NCBI RefSeq assembly: GCF_036188265.1
Contig: NZ_CP108093.1
Span: 3,988,001 to 4,052,000, forward strand
Reading direction: 5' to 3'
DNA length: 64,000 nt
Origin: Streptomyces sp. NBC_00247
Lineage (GTDB): Bacteria > Actinomycetota > Actinomycetes > Streptomycetales > Streptomycetaceae
Shown here in pieces: positions 7,645-15,008 of this stretch (position 1 is its first letter; the number at the start of each line of letters is the position of its first letter). Both the position numbers and the translations under genes were made by a program. The notes under the pieces are model-generated. The model made no database searches. It saw only the letters and a program-made list of their open reading frames with translations, and was not told the origin of the DNA.

Positions 7645-8288
7645 CGCGCGACCTCTTCCGCGTTGACGGGGTTCTTCGAACTGAATGGCGCCGCACCCCT
7701 GTCTCCGCCGACGAGGTCGACCCCCAGCCTCCGCCGCGCCCGGTGCAGCCTGGACTTCACCGTGCCGATGGCCACCCCCAGAGTGGAAGCGGCCGCCTGC
7801 TGATCCAGGCCCGACCACACACAGAGCTCGACCACCTCGCGTTCGTGGCGCGGCAGTCGAGCCAGTGCCCGGTGGATCTCGGACATGCGCCGCTCGTCGT
7901 CCACCAGGACGGCTATGCGGTCCGCGTGGTCGCCCACCGGCTCGGCGTGCGAGACGAGCCGGTGCAGCAAGGCCTCGGCCCGTCTCAGCCGACGTCTGGT
8001 GTTCGACAGCAGGCGATCGGCGATGCCCAGCAGCCACGGCAGGGCCGAGTCGCGGTCCAGCACCGTTTCCGATCGCCGACGCCAGGCGTGCAGGAACACG
8101 GTCGACGTGAGGTCCTCAGCCTCGGACCAGTCGGCCGTGCGCCGGAACAGGTGGTTGTAGACGGTCCTCCCGTGACGGTCGAAGATCCGCCCGAAAGCCT
8201 CCCGGTCGCCGTCGACGGCCCTCGCCCACAGTTCGCGGTCGGAGATGCCTCCCACCGGCACGGCGGGAGCGGCGTCTTTCAGTTCCAT
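7641..8288 (-). CDS. ECF-type RNA polymerase sigma factor
   Basis: The 215-aa protein has sigma region 2 (AFGRIFDRHGRTVYNHLFRR, then DWSEAEDLTSTVFLHAWRRR) and region 4 (LPRHEREVVELCVWSGLDQQ, then GVAIGTVKSRLHRARRRLG), the standard layout of extracytoplasmic-function sigma factors. ATG 8288 is the first start after the upstream SDR stop that keeps the full region 2; its Shine-Dalgarno (CAGGG) is weak and close. It is coupled to the membrane protein at 6712-7644, which probably controls it in response to an envelope signal. The regulon cannot be read from the window. Confidence 0.9.
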   Translation of the reverse strand: MELKDAAPAVPVGGISDRELWARAVDGDREAFGRIFDRHGRTVYNHLFRRTADWSEAEDLTSTVFLHAWRRRSETVLDRDSALPWLLGIADRLLSNTRRRLRRAEALLHRLVSHAEPVGDHADRIAVLVDDERRMSEIHRALARLPRHEREVVELCVWSGLDQQAAASTLGVAIGTVKSRLHRARRRLGVDLVGGDRGAAPFSSKNPVNAEEVAR

Positions 8289-8338
8289 GCCCTGTACGTG
8301 TCCGGCACCAGGGCGAAGGTTCCCGCCGAGCCAGGGTT

Positions 8339-9133
8339 TCAGGCGACGCCACCGTTGGCGTGGAGCACCTGGCCGTTGATCCACCGCCCGGGGCCGGCCA
8401 GGAACGCGACGGCCTCGGCGATGTCCTCGGGGGTGCCGAGCCGTTCCATCGGGGAGAGGCCCGCGATGGTGTCCACGACCTGCTGCGGCTTGCCGTCCAG
8501 GAAGAGCGGGGTGGCGGTCGGGCCGGGTGCGACCGCGTTCACCGTCACGTCACGGCCGCGCAGCTCGCGGGCGAGTACCAGCGTCATCGCCTCGACGGCC
8601 CCCTTGGTGGCCGCGTAGGCGGCGTACGTGGGCTGCTGGAGCCGGGTCACGGAGGTGGAGAAGTTGATCAGCGCGCCGCCGGACCGGAGCGCACGGGCGG
8701 CCAGCTGGGACACCACGAACGTGCCGCGCACATTGGTGCGGTGCATGCGGTCGAAGGCGTCCAGGTCGAACTCGGCGACCGGCGCCAGCAGCATGATCCC
8801 GGCCGTGTTCACGACCACGTCCACGCCGCCGTACGCCTGCTCGGCCGCCGCGAAGAGCGCCGCCATCGCGTGCTCGTCCGCGACGTCGCCGCTGAACGCC
8901 GTGGCCCGCCCGCCCAGCTTCTCCACGGTCGCCACGACTTCCTCGGCCCGCGCCTTGTCCCGGCCGTAGTGCACGACCACGGCGGTGCCGTCGGCCGCCA
9001 GCCGCTCGGCGACGGCACGGCCGATGCCCCCGGAGGCGCCGGTGACGATGGCGACGCGGGCGGGGGTGCTGCTGTTGTCGGTGCCGTCGGTGCCGTCGCT
9101 GTGGGCGTTCCGGGGCTGGGTGGTGTCGGTCAT
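8339..9133 (-). CDS. SDR-family NAD(P)-dependent oxidoreductase
   Basis: A classical short-chain dehydrogenase of 264 aa. It has the cofactor motif VAIVTGASGGIGRAVAERL near residues 28-46, an NTAG-type motif in VVVNTAGIMLL, and the catalytic Ser-Tyr-Lys set in INFSTSVTRLQQPTYAAYAATKG. The ATG at 9133 has GGGAGG 8 nt upstream. The reaction is reduction or oxidation of a carbonyl/alcohol pair; the substrate is unknown. It is divergent from a TetR gene with paired palindromes between them, so it is probably the regulated target. The stretch before the Rossmann fold is unusually rich in Asp, Gly, Thr and Ser. Confidence 0.9.
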   Translation of the reverse strand: MTDTTQPRNAHSDGTDGTDNSSTPARVAIVTGASGGIGRAVAERLAADGTAVVVHYGRDKARAEEVVATVEKLGGRATAFSGDVADEHAMAALFAAAEQAYGGVDVVVNTAGIMLLAPVAEFDLDAFDRMHRTNVRGTFVVSQLAARALRSGGALINFSTSVTRLQQPTYAAYAATKGAVEAMTLVLARELRGRDVTVNAVAPGPTATPLFLDGKPQQVVDTIAGLSPMERLGTPEDIAEAVAFLAGPGRWINGQVLHANGGVA

Positions 9134-9162
9134 GGGATCAGCCTCCCGCTTGCTGGTCACTT

Positions 9163-9203
9163 ATGGACGTCCTGTCCATTAAAAATGTAGACCGATCGTC
9201 CAT
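9163..9203. promoter_or_regulatory. Paired TetR-type operators
   Basis: The palindrome atggac-N5-gtccat occupies 9163-9179. A similar site, tagac-N5-gtcca with one mismatch, lies at 9188-9202. Centres are 24 bp apart in the gap between the divergent SDR and TetR genes, in a locally A/T-rich stretch. The TetR at 9301 is the natural candidate to bind both. Confidence 0.65.
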
Positions 9204-9300
9204 ATACTGCAAGCAGGGGGCCGGTGCACCGCTGACGCGGCGTGCGGGCCCTGGTACGTGTCGGTGAGCGGGAAGGGAACGGAAGGGGAGTGGAGTGGTG

Positions 9301-9903
9301 ATGGCCGAGGAGGCGAAGGATTCCGTCAGGCGCGGCCGGGGCCGCCGCCCCGCGACGCAGGTACGCGAAGCGGTGGTGGGTGCGGCCGGTGCCATGCTCT
9401 TCGAGTCCGGGCTGGCCGGGATCACCTTCGAGAAGGTGGCGGCACGTGCCGGTGCGAGCAAGATGACGCTCTACAAGTGGTGGCCCTCGCCCGGGGCCCT
9501 GGCCTTCGAGGCGTACTTCAGCGCGGTGGAGAGCACCCTCGCCTTCGCGGACACCGGTGACGTCGAGCGCGATCTCACCGCCCAGCTCCACGCCTTCGTC
9601 GGCCTGCTCGCCGATGCGCGTACCGGGCGCGTGATCGCCCAGCTCGTCGGCGCGGCCCAGACCGACGCCGCCCTCGCCGCCGCCCTCGCGGAGCACTACA
9701 CCCACCCGCGCCGCCGCCTCGCGGTCGAACGGCTCACCCGGGCGCAGGACCTCGGCCAGATCCACGCCGACGTGGACCCGCAGGTCGTCGTGGACCAGCT
9801 GTGGGGCGCCTGCTACCACCGCCTGCTGCTCCCCGACGAGACGCTCGACGTGGCTTTCGCCGACGCGCTGATCCGCAACCTCCTGCGAGGCATCCGGAGT
9901 TGA
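9301..9903 (+). CDS. TetR/AcrR-family transcriptional regulator
   Basis: This 200-aa protein has an Arg-rich N-terminus (VRRGRGRRPATQVREAVVGA) and a TetR helix-turn-helix (ITFEKVAARAGASKMTLYKWW). The C-terminal ligand domain ends YHRLLLPDETLDVAFADALI, as in the TetR_C_11-like group. ATG 9301 is chosen; GTG codons at 9295 and 9298 are in frame and closer to the GGGGAG ribosome-binding site. It is divergent from the SDR at 8339-9133 and probably represses it through the palindromes at 9163-9203. Confidence 0.88.
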   Translation: MAEEAKDSVRRGRGRRPATQVREAVVGAAGAMLFESGLAGITFEKVAARAGASKMTLYKWWPSPGALAFEAYFSAVESTLAFADTGDVERDLTAQLHAFVGLLADARTGRVIAQLVGAAQTDAALAAALAEHYTHPRRRLAVERLTRAQDLGQIHADVDPQVVVDQLWGACYHRLLLPDETLDVAFADALIRNLLRGIRS

Positions 9904-9909
9904 GGTCGG

Positions 9910-11298
9910 CTACGGGGTGAGGCGGTCGGCGGGTTCGGCGGGTTCGGCGGGGGCGGCGGGTTCGGCAGGGGTGGTGGGTTCGGCAGGGGTGGTGTGGGGC
10001 GCCGTGAGGTGCGGGCCGGTGAACTCCCGCAGGGACTCCTGGGAGTCCGGAAGGCCGGCGTTCCGCAGTTGCTCGGCGGAGGATCTGATCACCCACGCGT
10101 GTTCGTGATGGGCCAGCCCGTACAGCAGCTCCCGCTGGGCCACAGACATTTCGGCGTACCGGAGTTGAGGGCGTGGCTGCGGCGCGGGGAACAGTTCCTT
10201 GACGGCTGCACGGGTCCGGCGGCCGGACCTGTCCCGTGCGATGCGGGGCAGGCAGGCTTCGAGCGCCGCGCGGACGACGGGAGTGGTCGAGGCCGGAGTC
10301 GGGGACGAGGGGTGGGTCTGTTTCGCGAGCGGGGACGCGGGCGACGGGAGCGAGTGCAGGGTGCGCTCGATATGCCAGTGGAAGTCGCCCTCGGCGTAGT
10401 CGGTCACACGCTCGGGTCCGCGTCCGGCGGCGGCTGCGGCGAGTTCGGTGACGGCGCGGTCGAGGCACGCCGGATCGAAGGGCTCGTCATCGGTGATCGC
10501 GAGGCGGATCAGCGCGGTGGCTGCGGCCCATCTCATCAAGAGGTCCGGCGAATCCAGGTGCGGTGCGATGTCGGTGGCCACCGCGCGGGGACCGATGAGG
10601 CCCGCCGCGAGCAGGGCAGTGGCTGCGGCCACCGGGTCCTTGTCGTTCCGGGCGAGATCGAGAAGCCGGGGCAGGGTGGCGGCGGACACCTCGGGGAACC
10701 AGGCCAGCAGGTAGGACATCCGTGTGCGCAGGGAGGGGTCGTCGTCGTCGAGCAGCGCGAGGAGGCCGGGTAGCTCGGCGAGGACCGCGTCGTACGACTG
10801 GAGCGCCGACCACCGCGCGTCGGGGGAGTTGCCGGCCGCCACCCAGTCCCGGATCTCCTGCAGCTCCGTGCGCCGTTCGGCATCCGTCGCAGTGGCCAGT
10901 TGCTCCTCGTACCAGGGCAGGAAGTCCTCGGGGGACGTCTCGGCAGCCGCCGCGCGCCACCCCGCCGTGTTGATGCCGACCGTCACGTCGTACTCGTCGT
11001 ACCAGTCGACGGCCAGGCGGGTGAGAAGCCACATCGTCCGCACACGGGCTGCCGGAGGCCCGGCCATGGCGATACGTGCGAGGAACGGGACGGCGAACGG
11101 CGAAGCCGAGTAACGGCTGCCCTGATGAAAGATGTTGCTGAACAGGCGGTTGAACGCTCCTTCCCGCGCGTCCTCGTCACTCCCGCAGACGGCGCGTATC
11201 TGCCCGGGGACGTCGTGCGCCGAACCGTAGGCGTGAGACAGGGCAGCCCAGTCGATGTCGTCCAGGCCGGCCAGAAGCTCTTCATGCTTGTCGATCAT
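9910..11298 (-). CDS. HEAT-repeat-like hypothetical protein with Pro-Ala-Glu tail
   Basis: The 462-aa protein starts MIDKHEELLAGLDDIDW at ATG 11298. The middle consists of degenerate helical repeats (for example AELPGLLALLDDDDPSLRTR and LPRLLDLARNDKDPVAAATA) that look like HEAT or Armadillo units, a fold that binds proteins or nucleic acids. The last 35 residues are low-complexity PAEP/TPAEP repeats encoded by short tandem repeats near 9920-9990. It is convergent with the TetR gene, only 6 bp apart. No catalytic motif is seen. The family is common in Streptomyces but its role is unknown to me. Confidence 0.72.
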   Translation of the reverse strand: MIDKHEELLAGLDDIDWAALSHAYGSAHDVPGQIRAVCGSDEDAREGAFNRLFSNIFHQGSRYSASPFAVPFLARIAMAGPPAARVRTMWLLTRLAVDWYDEYDVTVGINTAGWRAAAAETSPEDFLPWYEEQLATATDAERRTELQEIRDWVAAGNSPDARWSALQSYDAVLAELPGLLALLDDDDPSLRTRMSYLLAWFPEVSAATLPRLLDLARNDKDPVAAATALLAAGLIGPRAVATDIAPHLDSPDLLMRWAAATALIRLAITDDEPFDPACLDRAVTELAAAAAGRGPERVTDYAEGDFHWHIERTLHSLPSPASPLAKQTHPSSPTPASTTPVVRAALEACLPRIARDRSGRRTRAAVKELFPAPQPRPQLRYAEMSVAQRELLYGLAHHEHAWVIRSSAEQLRNAGLPDSQESLREFTGPHLTAPHTTPAEPTTPAEPAAPAEPAEPADRLTP

Positions 11299-11365
11299 TC
11301 GTGGAGGATGGCAGAGGGGCCTGACAGTCCACCCGCGCCACACGGCCCGCGCACGTGGTGCCTGG

Positions 11366-12001
11366 TCAGGTGATCACCAACCACCGCCTCCCGTCGATGA
11401 GTTCGCGGGCCGCGTCGAGATGGCCGGCGTGGCAGGCGGTCTCGGTGATGACGTGCAGCAGGAGATCGCGCAGGGTGTGATGGCGCCACCCGTCGCCGAA
11501 GAGGTGGCTCGGCCACCAGGCCAGGGCGGCGTCCGCCGAGGAAGCGGCGGCGATGACGGAGTCCGCGCGCTCGGTCTCGACGAGGTACGTGCCGAGGATG
11601 TCGGAGGGCGAGGCCCCGGCCGGGACCTGCCAGGCATCCCCGATCCCGTCCAGGCTCCGGATGACGTCCGTGTCGCCGAGGAACACGGCCCGGAACCAGA
11701 ACCGCTCGACATCGAGCGCCAAATGCCGCACCAGCCCCAGGGAACTCCACCCCGAGGGCAACACGGGCCTGCGCAGCGCCTCTTCGTCGAGCCCGTCGAG
11801 TATCCCGAGCACATGGCGCCGCTGGTCGCGCAGGCAGGCGAGGAGCGTGGCGATCTCGGGGGCTGGGGCTGGGGCTGGGGCTGGGGCGGAGGTCGGTTCG
11901 GGGGTCGGAGCCGAACTGGACCTCTCCGGTTGCTGATTCGGGGCGGATGCGGGAGTTCGGGTGCCGCGCGTGCCGTCGTCCGTGGTGTATGCGTCAGCCA
12001 T
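11366..12001 (-). CDS. DinB-like (DUF664) protein with Ala-Pro linker
   Basis: After an N-terminal, Pro/Ala/Ser-rich stretch that includes an (AP)n run coded by 6-bp repeats near 11863-11888, residues about 55-211 resemble the DinB/DUF664 four-helix fold: LLACLRDQRRHVLGILDGLD, then SGWSSLGLVRHLALDVERFW and the HVITETACHAGHLDAARELI segment. The histidines in VRHLALDVERFW and ETACHAGHLD are the usual metal ligands. Related enzymes include thiol transferases such as mycothiol-dependent ones, but many have no known substrate. ATG 12001 has no clear Shine-Dalgarno, and a TTG at 12013 is possible. Confidence 0.78.
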   Translation of the reverse strand: MADAYTTDDGTRGTRTPASAPNQQPERSSSAPTPEPTSAPAPAPAPAPEIATLLACLRDQRRHVLGILDGLDEEALRRPVLPSGWSSLGLVRHLALDVERFWFRAVFLGDTDVIRSLDGIGDAWQVPAGASPSDILGTYLVETERADSVIAAASSADAALAWWPSHLFGDGWRHHTLRDLLLHVITETACHAGHLDAARELIDGRRWLVIT

Positions 12002-12152
12002 GGGGCCAGCCAAGCACGCGGTACTGACAGCGGGGTGGGGTGCGAGCCAAGGCGGGTGACCGCGGACCTGGTTTCCGTCGGGAGGCGGGTCGGGTGCTGT
12101 TGACTTGGTGGAGGCTTGAGCGGGAGCGCCGACCGGGGGAGGGGGAAGTATT

Positions 12153-12212
12153 CGAGTCGGTGAAGTTGGTCGAATGCGGCCCGTCGGCGAGATGAGCCCG
12201 CAGGTCGGGAAG
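12153..12212 (+). repeat. Copy A of a 60-bp leader-like repeat
   Basis: This 60-bp block (beginning cgagtcggtgaagttggtcg, ending gcccgcaggtcgggaag) recurs at 14001-14060 with 54 of 60 positions identical and no gaps. Each copy is followed within one base by a CRISPR-like repeat, so the block is best explained as the remains of a CRISPR leader. The wider gap 12002-12274 has no gene. Confidence 0.7.
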
Positions 12213-12213
12213 G

Positions 12214-12242
12214 GTGCTCCCCGCGCGTGCGGGGATGCTCTC
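12214..12242 (+). CRISPR. Solitary type I-E-like CRISPR repeat A
   Basis: The 29-bp sequence starts gtgctccccgcgcgtgcggg and ends gatgctctc. It contains the perfect stem ccccgc-gcgt-gcgggg, the hallmark of actinomycete type I-E repeats. Only one unit is present; a 32-nt spacer-sized interval then runs to the stop codon of the DUF397 gene with no second repeat. It is a relic or a nascent unit rather than a working array. Confidence 0.6.
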
Positions 12243-12274
12243 TACGAGCGCCGAGGCGGCAAATGCAAGTGTCT

Positions 12275-12454
12275 CTATTCGGAGGCGTAGGCGATGAACG
12301 TGGTCCAAGTGGTGGGCGAGAGTTCGATGGCCTGGGCTTCCGCGTTCTTGGAGTCCCGGACGTGGACGAAGCGGGTGCAGTGGGCCACCTCCACGCAGTC
12401 GCCGCTCTGGCTTCCGCTGTAGCTGCTCTTGAACCAGCTGAGTTCCGTGCTCAT
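12275..12454 (-). CDS. DUF397 small regulatory-partner protein
   Basis: A 59-aa protein that starts MSTELSWFKSSYSGSQSGDC and continues with a VRDSK motif, the signature of DUF397. These small proteins are nearly always coded beside a WhiJ-like XRE regulator in Streptomyces. The ATG at 12454 overlaps the TGA of the XRE gene (ATGA), so the two are translationally coupled. Members of such clusters influence development and antibiotic production, probably through direct contact with the XRE partner. The target here is unknown. Confidence 0.9.
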   Translation of the reverse strand: MSTELSWFKSSYSGSQSGDCVEVAHCTRFVHVRDSKNAEAQAIELSPTTWTTFIAYASE

Positions 12455-13263
12455 CCCGTAGCCACCTGTTCGATCAGCTTCAACGACTCGTCGGGGTCGA
12501 GAGCCTGCGCACGCAGAATGCCATACTTGCCGAACAGATCGCCCAACTGTGGTTGCGCATCGATGATGAAGCTCCCGCCTTGGCCTTCGATGTACGCAAA
12601 TTGCTGACGCTCCTTGGTGTCCAGCAGGGTGAAGGGGCCATCGAGACCCACACGTGTCTCCCGGTCGGGGGACATGACCTGAATCTGAACATGTCGGAGT
12701 CGCGCGATTTCGATGATGTGCTCGATCTGTGGTCGCAGGAGAGCGCGACCACCGATCGGGCGGGTCAGCGCACTCAGTTCGAGGACGAAGCTGATATCCG
12801 GTGCAGGATTCCGCGCCAGGAGCTTCTGACGTTCCATGCGAGCTTCGAGTCTGCCTTGGATCTCCTCGTCGTCGTAGACCGGCGGGTAGGGGTTGCTGAG
12901 AACCGCACGTGCGTACTCCCGTGTCTGGAGCAAGCCAGGGATCACATGTGTTTCGTACTGGTGCCGAGCGAATGCCACCGCTTCCTCCTCGGCGAACGGC
13001 TCGAACCATGAGGCCAGATGGCTGAAGGCCAGCTTCGATCCGGCTGCCACCAGTGCACCCTGTGCATGCAGCGCCTCGTCCGCACGAGCGACGAAGTCTC
13101 CACGCGGAAGCCGTTCGCCCCGCTCCACCATGGCGACCTGCGACTTGGAGAAACCGATCCTCGCGCCCAGTGACTCCTGGGAGAGTCCGGCCTGTTCTCG
13201 GTAGAAGCGCAGGAGTCCGCCGAACATTGCCGCGTTACTGGCGCCTTGCCCACTGGAGTGCAC
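12451..13263 (-). CDS. WhiJ-like XRE-family regulator with DUF5753 domain
   Basis: The 270-aa protein has an N-terminal XRE helix-turn-helix (FYREQAGLSQESLGARIGFS, then KSQVAMVERGERLPRGDF). A DUF5753 domain follows (ASWFEPFAEEEAVAFARHQY, then HVIPGLLQTREYARAVL, and later QRQKLLARNPAP-like and QVMSPDRE segments). The GTG at 13263 with GAGGG 9 nt upstream is preferred over a GTG at 13317. It is translationally coupled to the DUF397 protein. WhiJ-type pairs act as developmental or stress regulators. The upstream divergent gene at 13346 may be a third member of the cluster but is frameshifted. Confidence 0.9.
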   Translation of the reverse strand: MHSSGQGASNAAMFGGLLRFYREQAGLSQESLGARIGFSKSQVAMVERGERLPRGDFVARADEALHAQGALVAAGSKLAFSHLASWFEPFAEEEAVAFARHQYETHVIPGLLQTREYARAVLSNPYPPVYDDEEIQGRLEARMERQKLLARNPAPDISFVLELSALTRPIGGRALLRPQIEHIIEIARLRHVQIQVMSPDRETRVGLDGPFTLLDTKERQQFAYIEGQGGSFIIDAQPQLGDLFGKYGILRAQALDPDESLKLIEQVATG

Positions 13264-13345
13264 AGTCCGGTTCCCTCGGTCCACAGAGGTGCACAGACCC
13301 TCTGCGCCCCTGGTCACGGTAAGTGTGGGTGACGACGCTTTCCGT

Positions 13346-13791
13346 ATGGAACCGAAAAATTCACCGGACCTGGTGCCCTCGTGGGTGCCCCAGCGTGGAC
13401 ACGCGCTGAGGCACGCGGGAATTCACTTCGACGCGGTGCGCATGATCGGAATCATGGGCGATCAAGTGGCCTATGAAGTTATGCAGTTCACCAACTTCGA
13501 TGCGGGCCCGATCGTTCGGTCGCGCATTGGAGTGCGGAGTATGTACTTCCTCGTTCCGCCGCTCACCGTGCGTGGGTGCAGGTGGCCGATCGGCGCCGAG
13601 GTGATGACGCGTCATGACTCAGGAGTGGCGTTCATCGGGGTGCCGGCCCTGGAGGGGCGACGTGGCCGCTCGACTGGCGTTCTCGGCCTACCGTGCGTAC
13701 ACCGTTCGTGGATGTGGAGTTGCTTCACGAACTGACGATGGAGGTGGTGGGGCGAGAGGCGCAGGCCGCAGCTGATTCCCGCTCGGGGTGA
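13346..13791 (+). pseudogene. Frameshifted hypothetical gene divergent from the XRE regulator
   Basis: From ATG 13346 the frame reads MEPKNSPDLVPSWVPQRGHA and continues with high third-position GC to IGVPALEG near 13657. It then turns into an unlikely Arg/Ser/Cys-rich tail. One frame over, from 13663, the sequence reads WPLDWRSRPTVRTPFVDVEL and LHELTMEVVGREAQAAADS to a stop at 13789-13791. This is a natural continuation. The simplest reading is loss of one base near 13655-13662. I do not know the function; the intact family seems to accompany WhiJ-like clusters. A GTG at 13325 is an alternative start. A sequencing error could produce the same picture. Confidence 0.6.
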
Positions 13792-14000
13792 AGGCGTTCG
13801 CCTCGTGTGGCATGAGGAGCAGCGGCCACCTTCGCGGCCTATTGCCGAGCGGACGGGCAAGGTGAGTCTGTCGACCCGGGTGCGGGAGAACCGTGCCAGC
13901 CCTCAGTTGTTGCCCATGTGCTCGTGTTCCCGTGGGCATGCGGTTCGGCTGGTGTTGGCTTGGGGGCGGTGGCGGGAGGGGCGACTGAGGGTGGAATGTC
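13792..14000. other. Gap without a supported gene
   Basis: The stretch after the frameshifted gene has open frames on both strands, but none shows consistent third-position GC or a ribosome-binding site. It may hold further decayed sequence linked to that gene. It ends at copy B of the leader-like repeat. Confidence 0.5.
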
Positions 14001-14060
14001 CGAGTCGGTGAAGTTGGTCGAATCCGGCGCTTCGGCGGCGTGAGCCCGCAGGTCGGGAAG
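14001..14060 (+). repeat. Copy B of the 60-bp leader-like repeat
   Basis: Gapless alignment with 12153-12212 shows 54 of 60 identical positions. The first 23 and last 20 positions match perfectly; all six differences fall in the middle. It directly precedes a degenerate CRISPR-like repeat, as copy A precedes an intact one. Confidence 0.7.
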
Positions 14061-14148
14061 GCGCTCCCCGTGGGCGGCGATGGTCCCGACCGGCTAACTC
14101 CGGGGTTGGGGCGCGCTGAGTGCTCCCCGCGTGTGCGGGGGGTGCTCC
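14061..14148 (+). CRISPR. Degenerate two-repeat, one-spacer type I-E-like unit
   Basis: A decayed repeat at about 14061-14088 (gcgctccccgtgggcggcga, then tggtcccg) is followed by a spacer-sized interval at 14089-14119. A better repeat follows at 14120-14148 (gtgctccccgcgtgtgcggg, then gggtgctcc) that keeps the ccccgc-gtgt-gcgggg stem. The repeat period is 59 bp, close to the 60-61 bp of type I-E arrays. No third repeat and no cas gene is present, so this is probably a relic. Confidence 0.55.
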
Positions 14149-14181
14149 CTGCGTGTTCCGGCGGTCTCCGAGCCGGCGGGA

Positions 14182-14225
14182 ACGAACATGTTCGTGAAGT
14201 ACTTGTTCGTGACGAACATGTTCGT
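14182..14225. promoter_or_regulatory. Two identical TetR operators upstream of tetR
   Basis: The perfect 14-bp palindrome acgaacatgttcgt occurs at 14182-14195 and again at 14212-14225, exactly 30 bp apart. A half-site, tgttcgt, lies between them at 14204-14210. The second copy ends 12 bp before the ATG at 14238, so binding there would block expression of the TetR gene and the monooxygenase gene behind it. Confidence 0.8.
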
Positions 14226-14237
14226 TACGCTCGTCCT

Positions 14238-14921
14238 ATGACACCAGCCAGCCCCACCCCCCGGAGCCGCCGTGAGCGGCCTGCCAAGCCCGCGCTCAGC
14301 CACGCGGGCATCGTCGAGGCCGCCGTGCGGATCATGCGGGCCGAAGGGCTTCAGCGGGTCACCATGCGGCGGCTGGCGACCGAGCTGGACACCGGGCCGG
14401 CCTCGCTCTACGTCTACTTCGGGAACACGGCCGAGCTGCACGCCGCGATCCTGGAGGAGTACCTCGGCGCGGTCGACCTGGGCCCCATGACGGGGGCGGG
14501 GGACTGGCGGGAGCGCCTCGTCCAAGTGCTCGGGTCGTACACGGGGGTGCTGTTCGAGCACCCGAGCCTCGCGCGTTCCGCGCTCGTGGCGCGGCCCACC
14601 GGGGCGAACTACCTGGCGCTCGTGGAGGCGGTCCTCGCCCTGCTGGACGAGGGCGGGGCGCCTGGGGGGCAGGCCGCCTGGGGTGTGGACGTACTGCTCC
14701 AGCTGGCGACCGCCGCCGCTGCCGAGCAGGCCACCCGTTCGGAGGCCGACTCGGCCGAGGAGGAGCACGACGCGCTGGTGGGGGCGCTGCGGGGGGCCTC
14801 GGCCGACACGTATCCGCAGATCGCCGCGCTCGGCGACGACCTCTTCTCCGGCACGCCGCAGGAGCGCCTCGGGTGGATGTTCCGGGCCGTCGTCAACGGC
14901 GCGCTGACCACCCCGCGCTGA
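14238..14921 (+). CDS. TetR-family regulator of a TetX-like monooxygenase
   Basis: The 227-aa protein has a TetR helix-turn-helix (HAGIVEAAVRIMRAEGLQRV, then TMRRLATELDTGPASLYVYF) and a TetR_C-like ligand domain (WGVDVLLQLATAAAAEQATR). ATG 14238 follows two identical 14-bp palindromes, which points to autorepression. The monooxygenase gene at 15009 lies 87 bp downstream on the same strand, so the two probably form one drug-inducible unit. The effector is not known. Confidence 0.9.
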   Translation: MTPASPTPRSRRERPAKPALSHAGIVEAAVRIMRAEGLQRVTMRRLATELDTGPASLYVYFGNTAELHAAILEEYLGAVDLGPMTGAGDWRERLVQVLGSYTGVLFEHPSLARSALVARPTGANYLALVEAVLALLDEGGAPGGQAAWGVDVLLQLATAAAAEQATRSEADSAEEEHDALVGALRGASADTYPQIAALGDDLFSGTPQERLGWMFRAVVNGALTTPR

Positions 14922-14923
14922 CC

Positions 14924-14955
14924 ACGCCGCGCGGAACCCACGCCGCGCGGAACCC
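14924..14955. repeat. 16-bp tandem duplication
   Basis: acgccgcgcggaaccc occurs twice in tandem at 14924-14939 and 14940-14955 in the short gap between the TetR and monooxygenase genes. It is probably a slippage duplication with no evident function. Confidence 0.7.
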
Positions 14956-15008
14956 GCCTCGCGCTGATCCGTCCCGAAGCACTTCGTACCCAGAGAAGGA
15001 GCCACACC

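Noticed and set aside
13805..14011. A small plus-strand gene of 68 codons.
   Set aside because: Codon bias is poor, there is no ribosome-binding site, and the frame overlaps the leader-like repeat.
12153..14148. A working CRISPR-Cas locus.
   Set aside because: Only one to two repeats occur at each site, one repeat is degenerate, and no cas gene is present in 64 kb. They are listed as relics.
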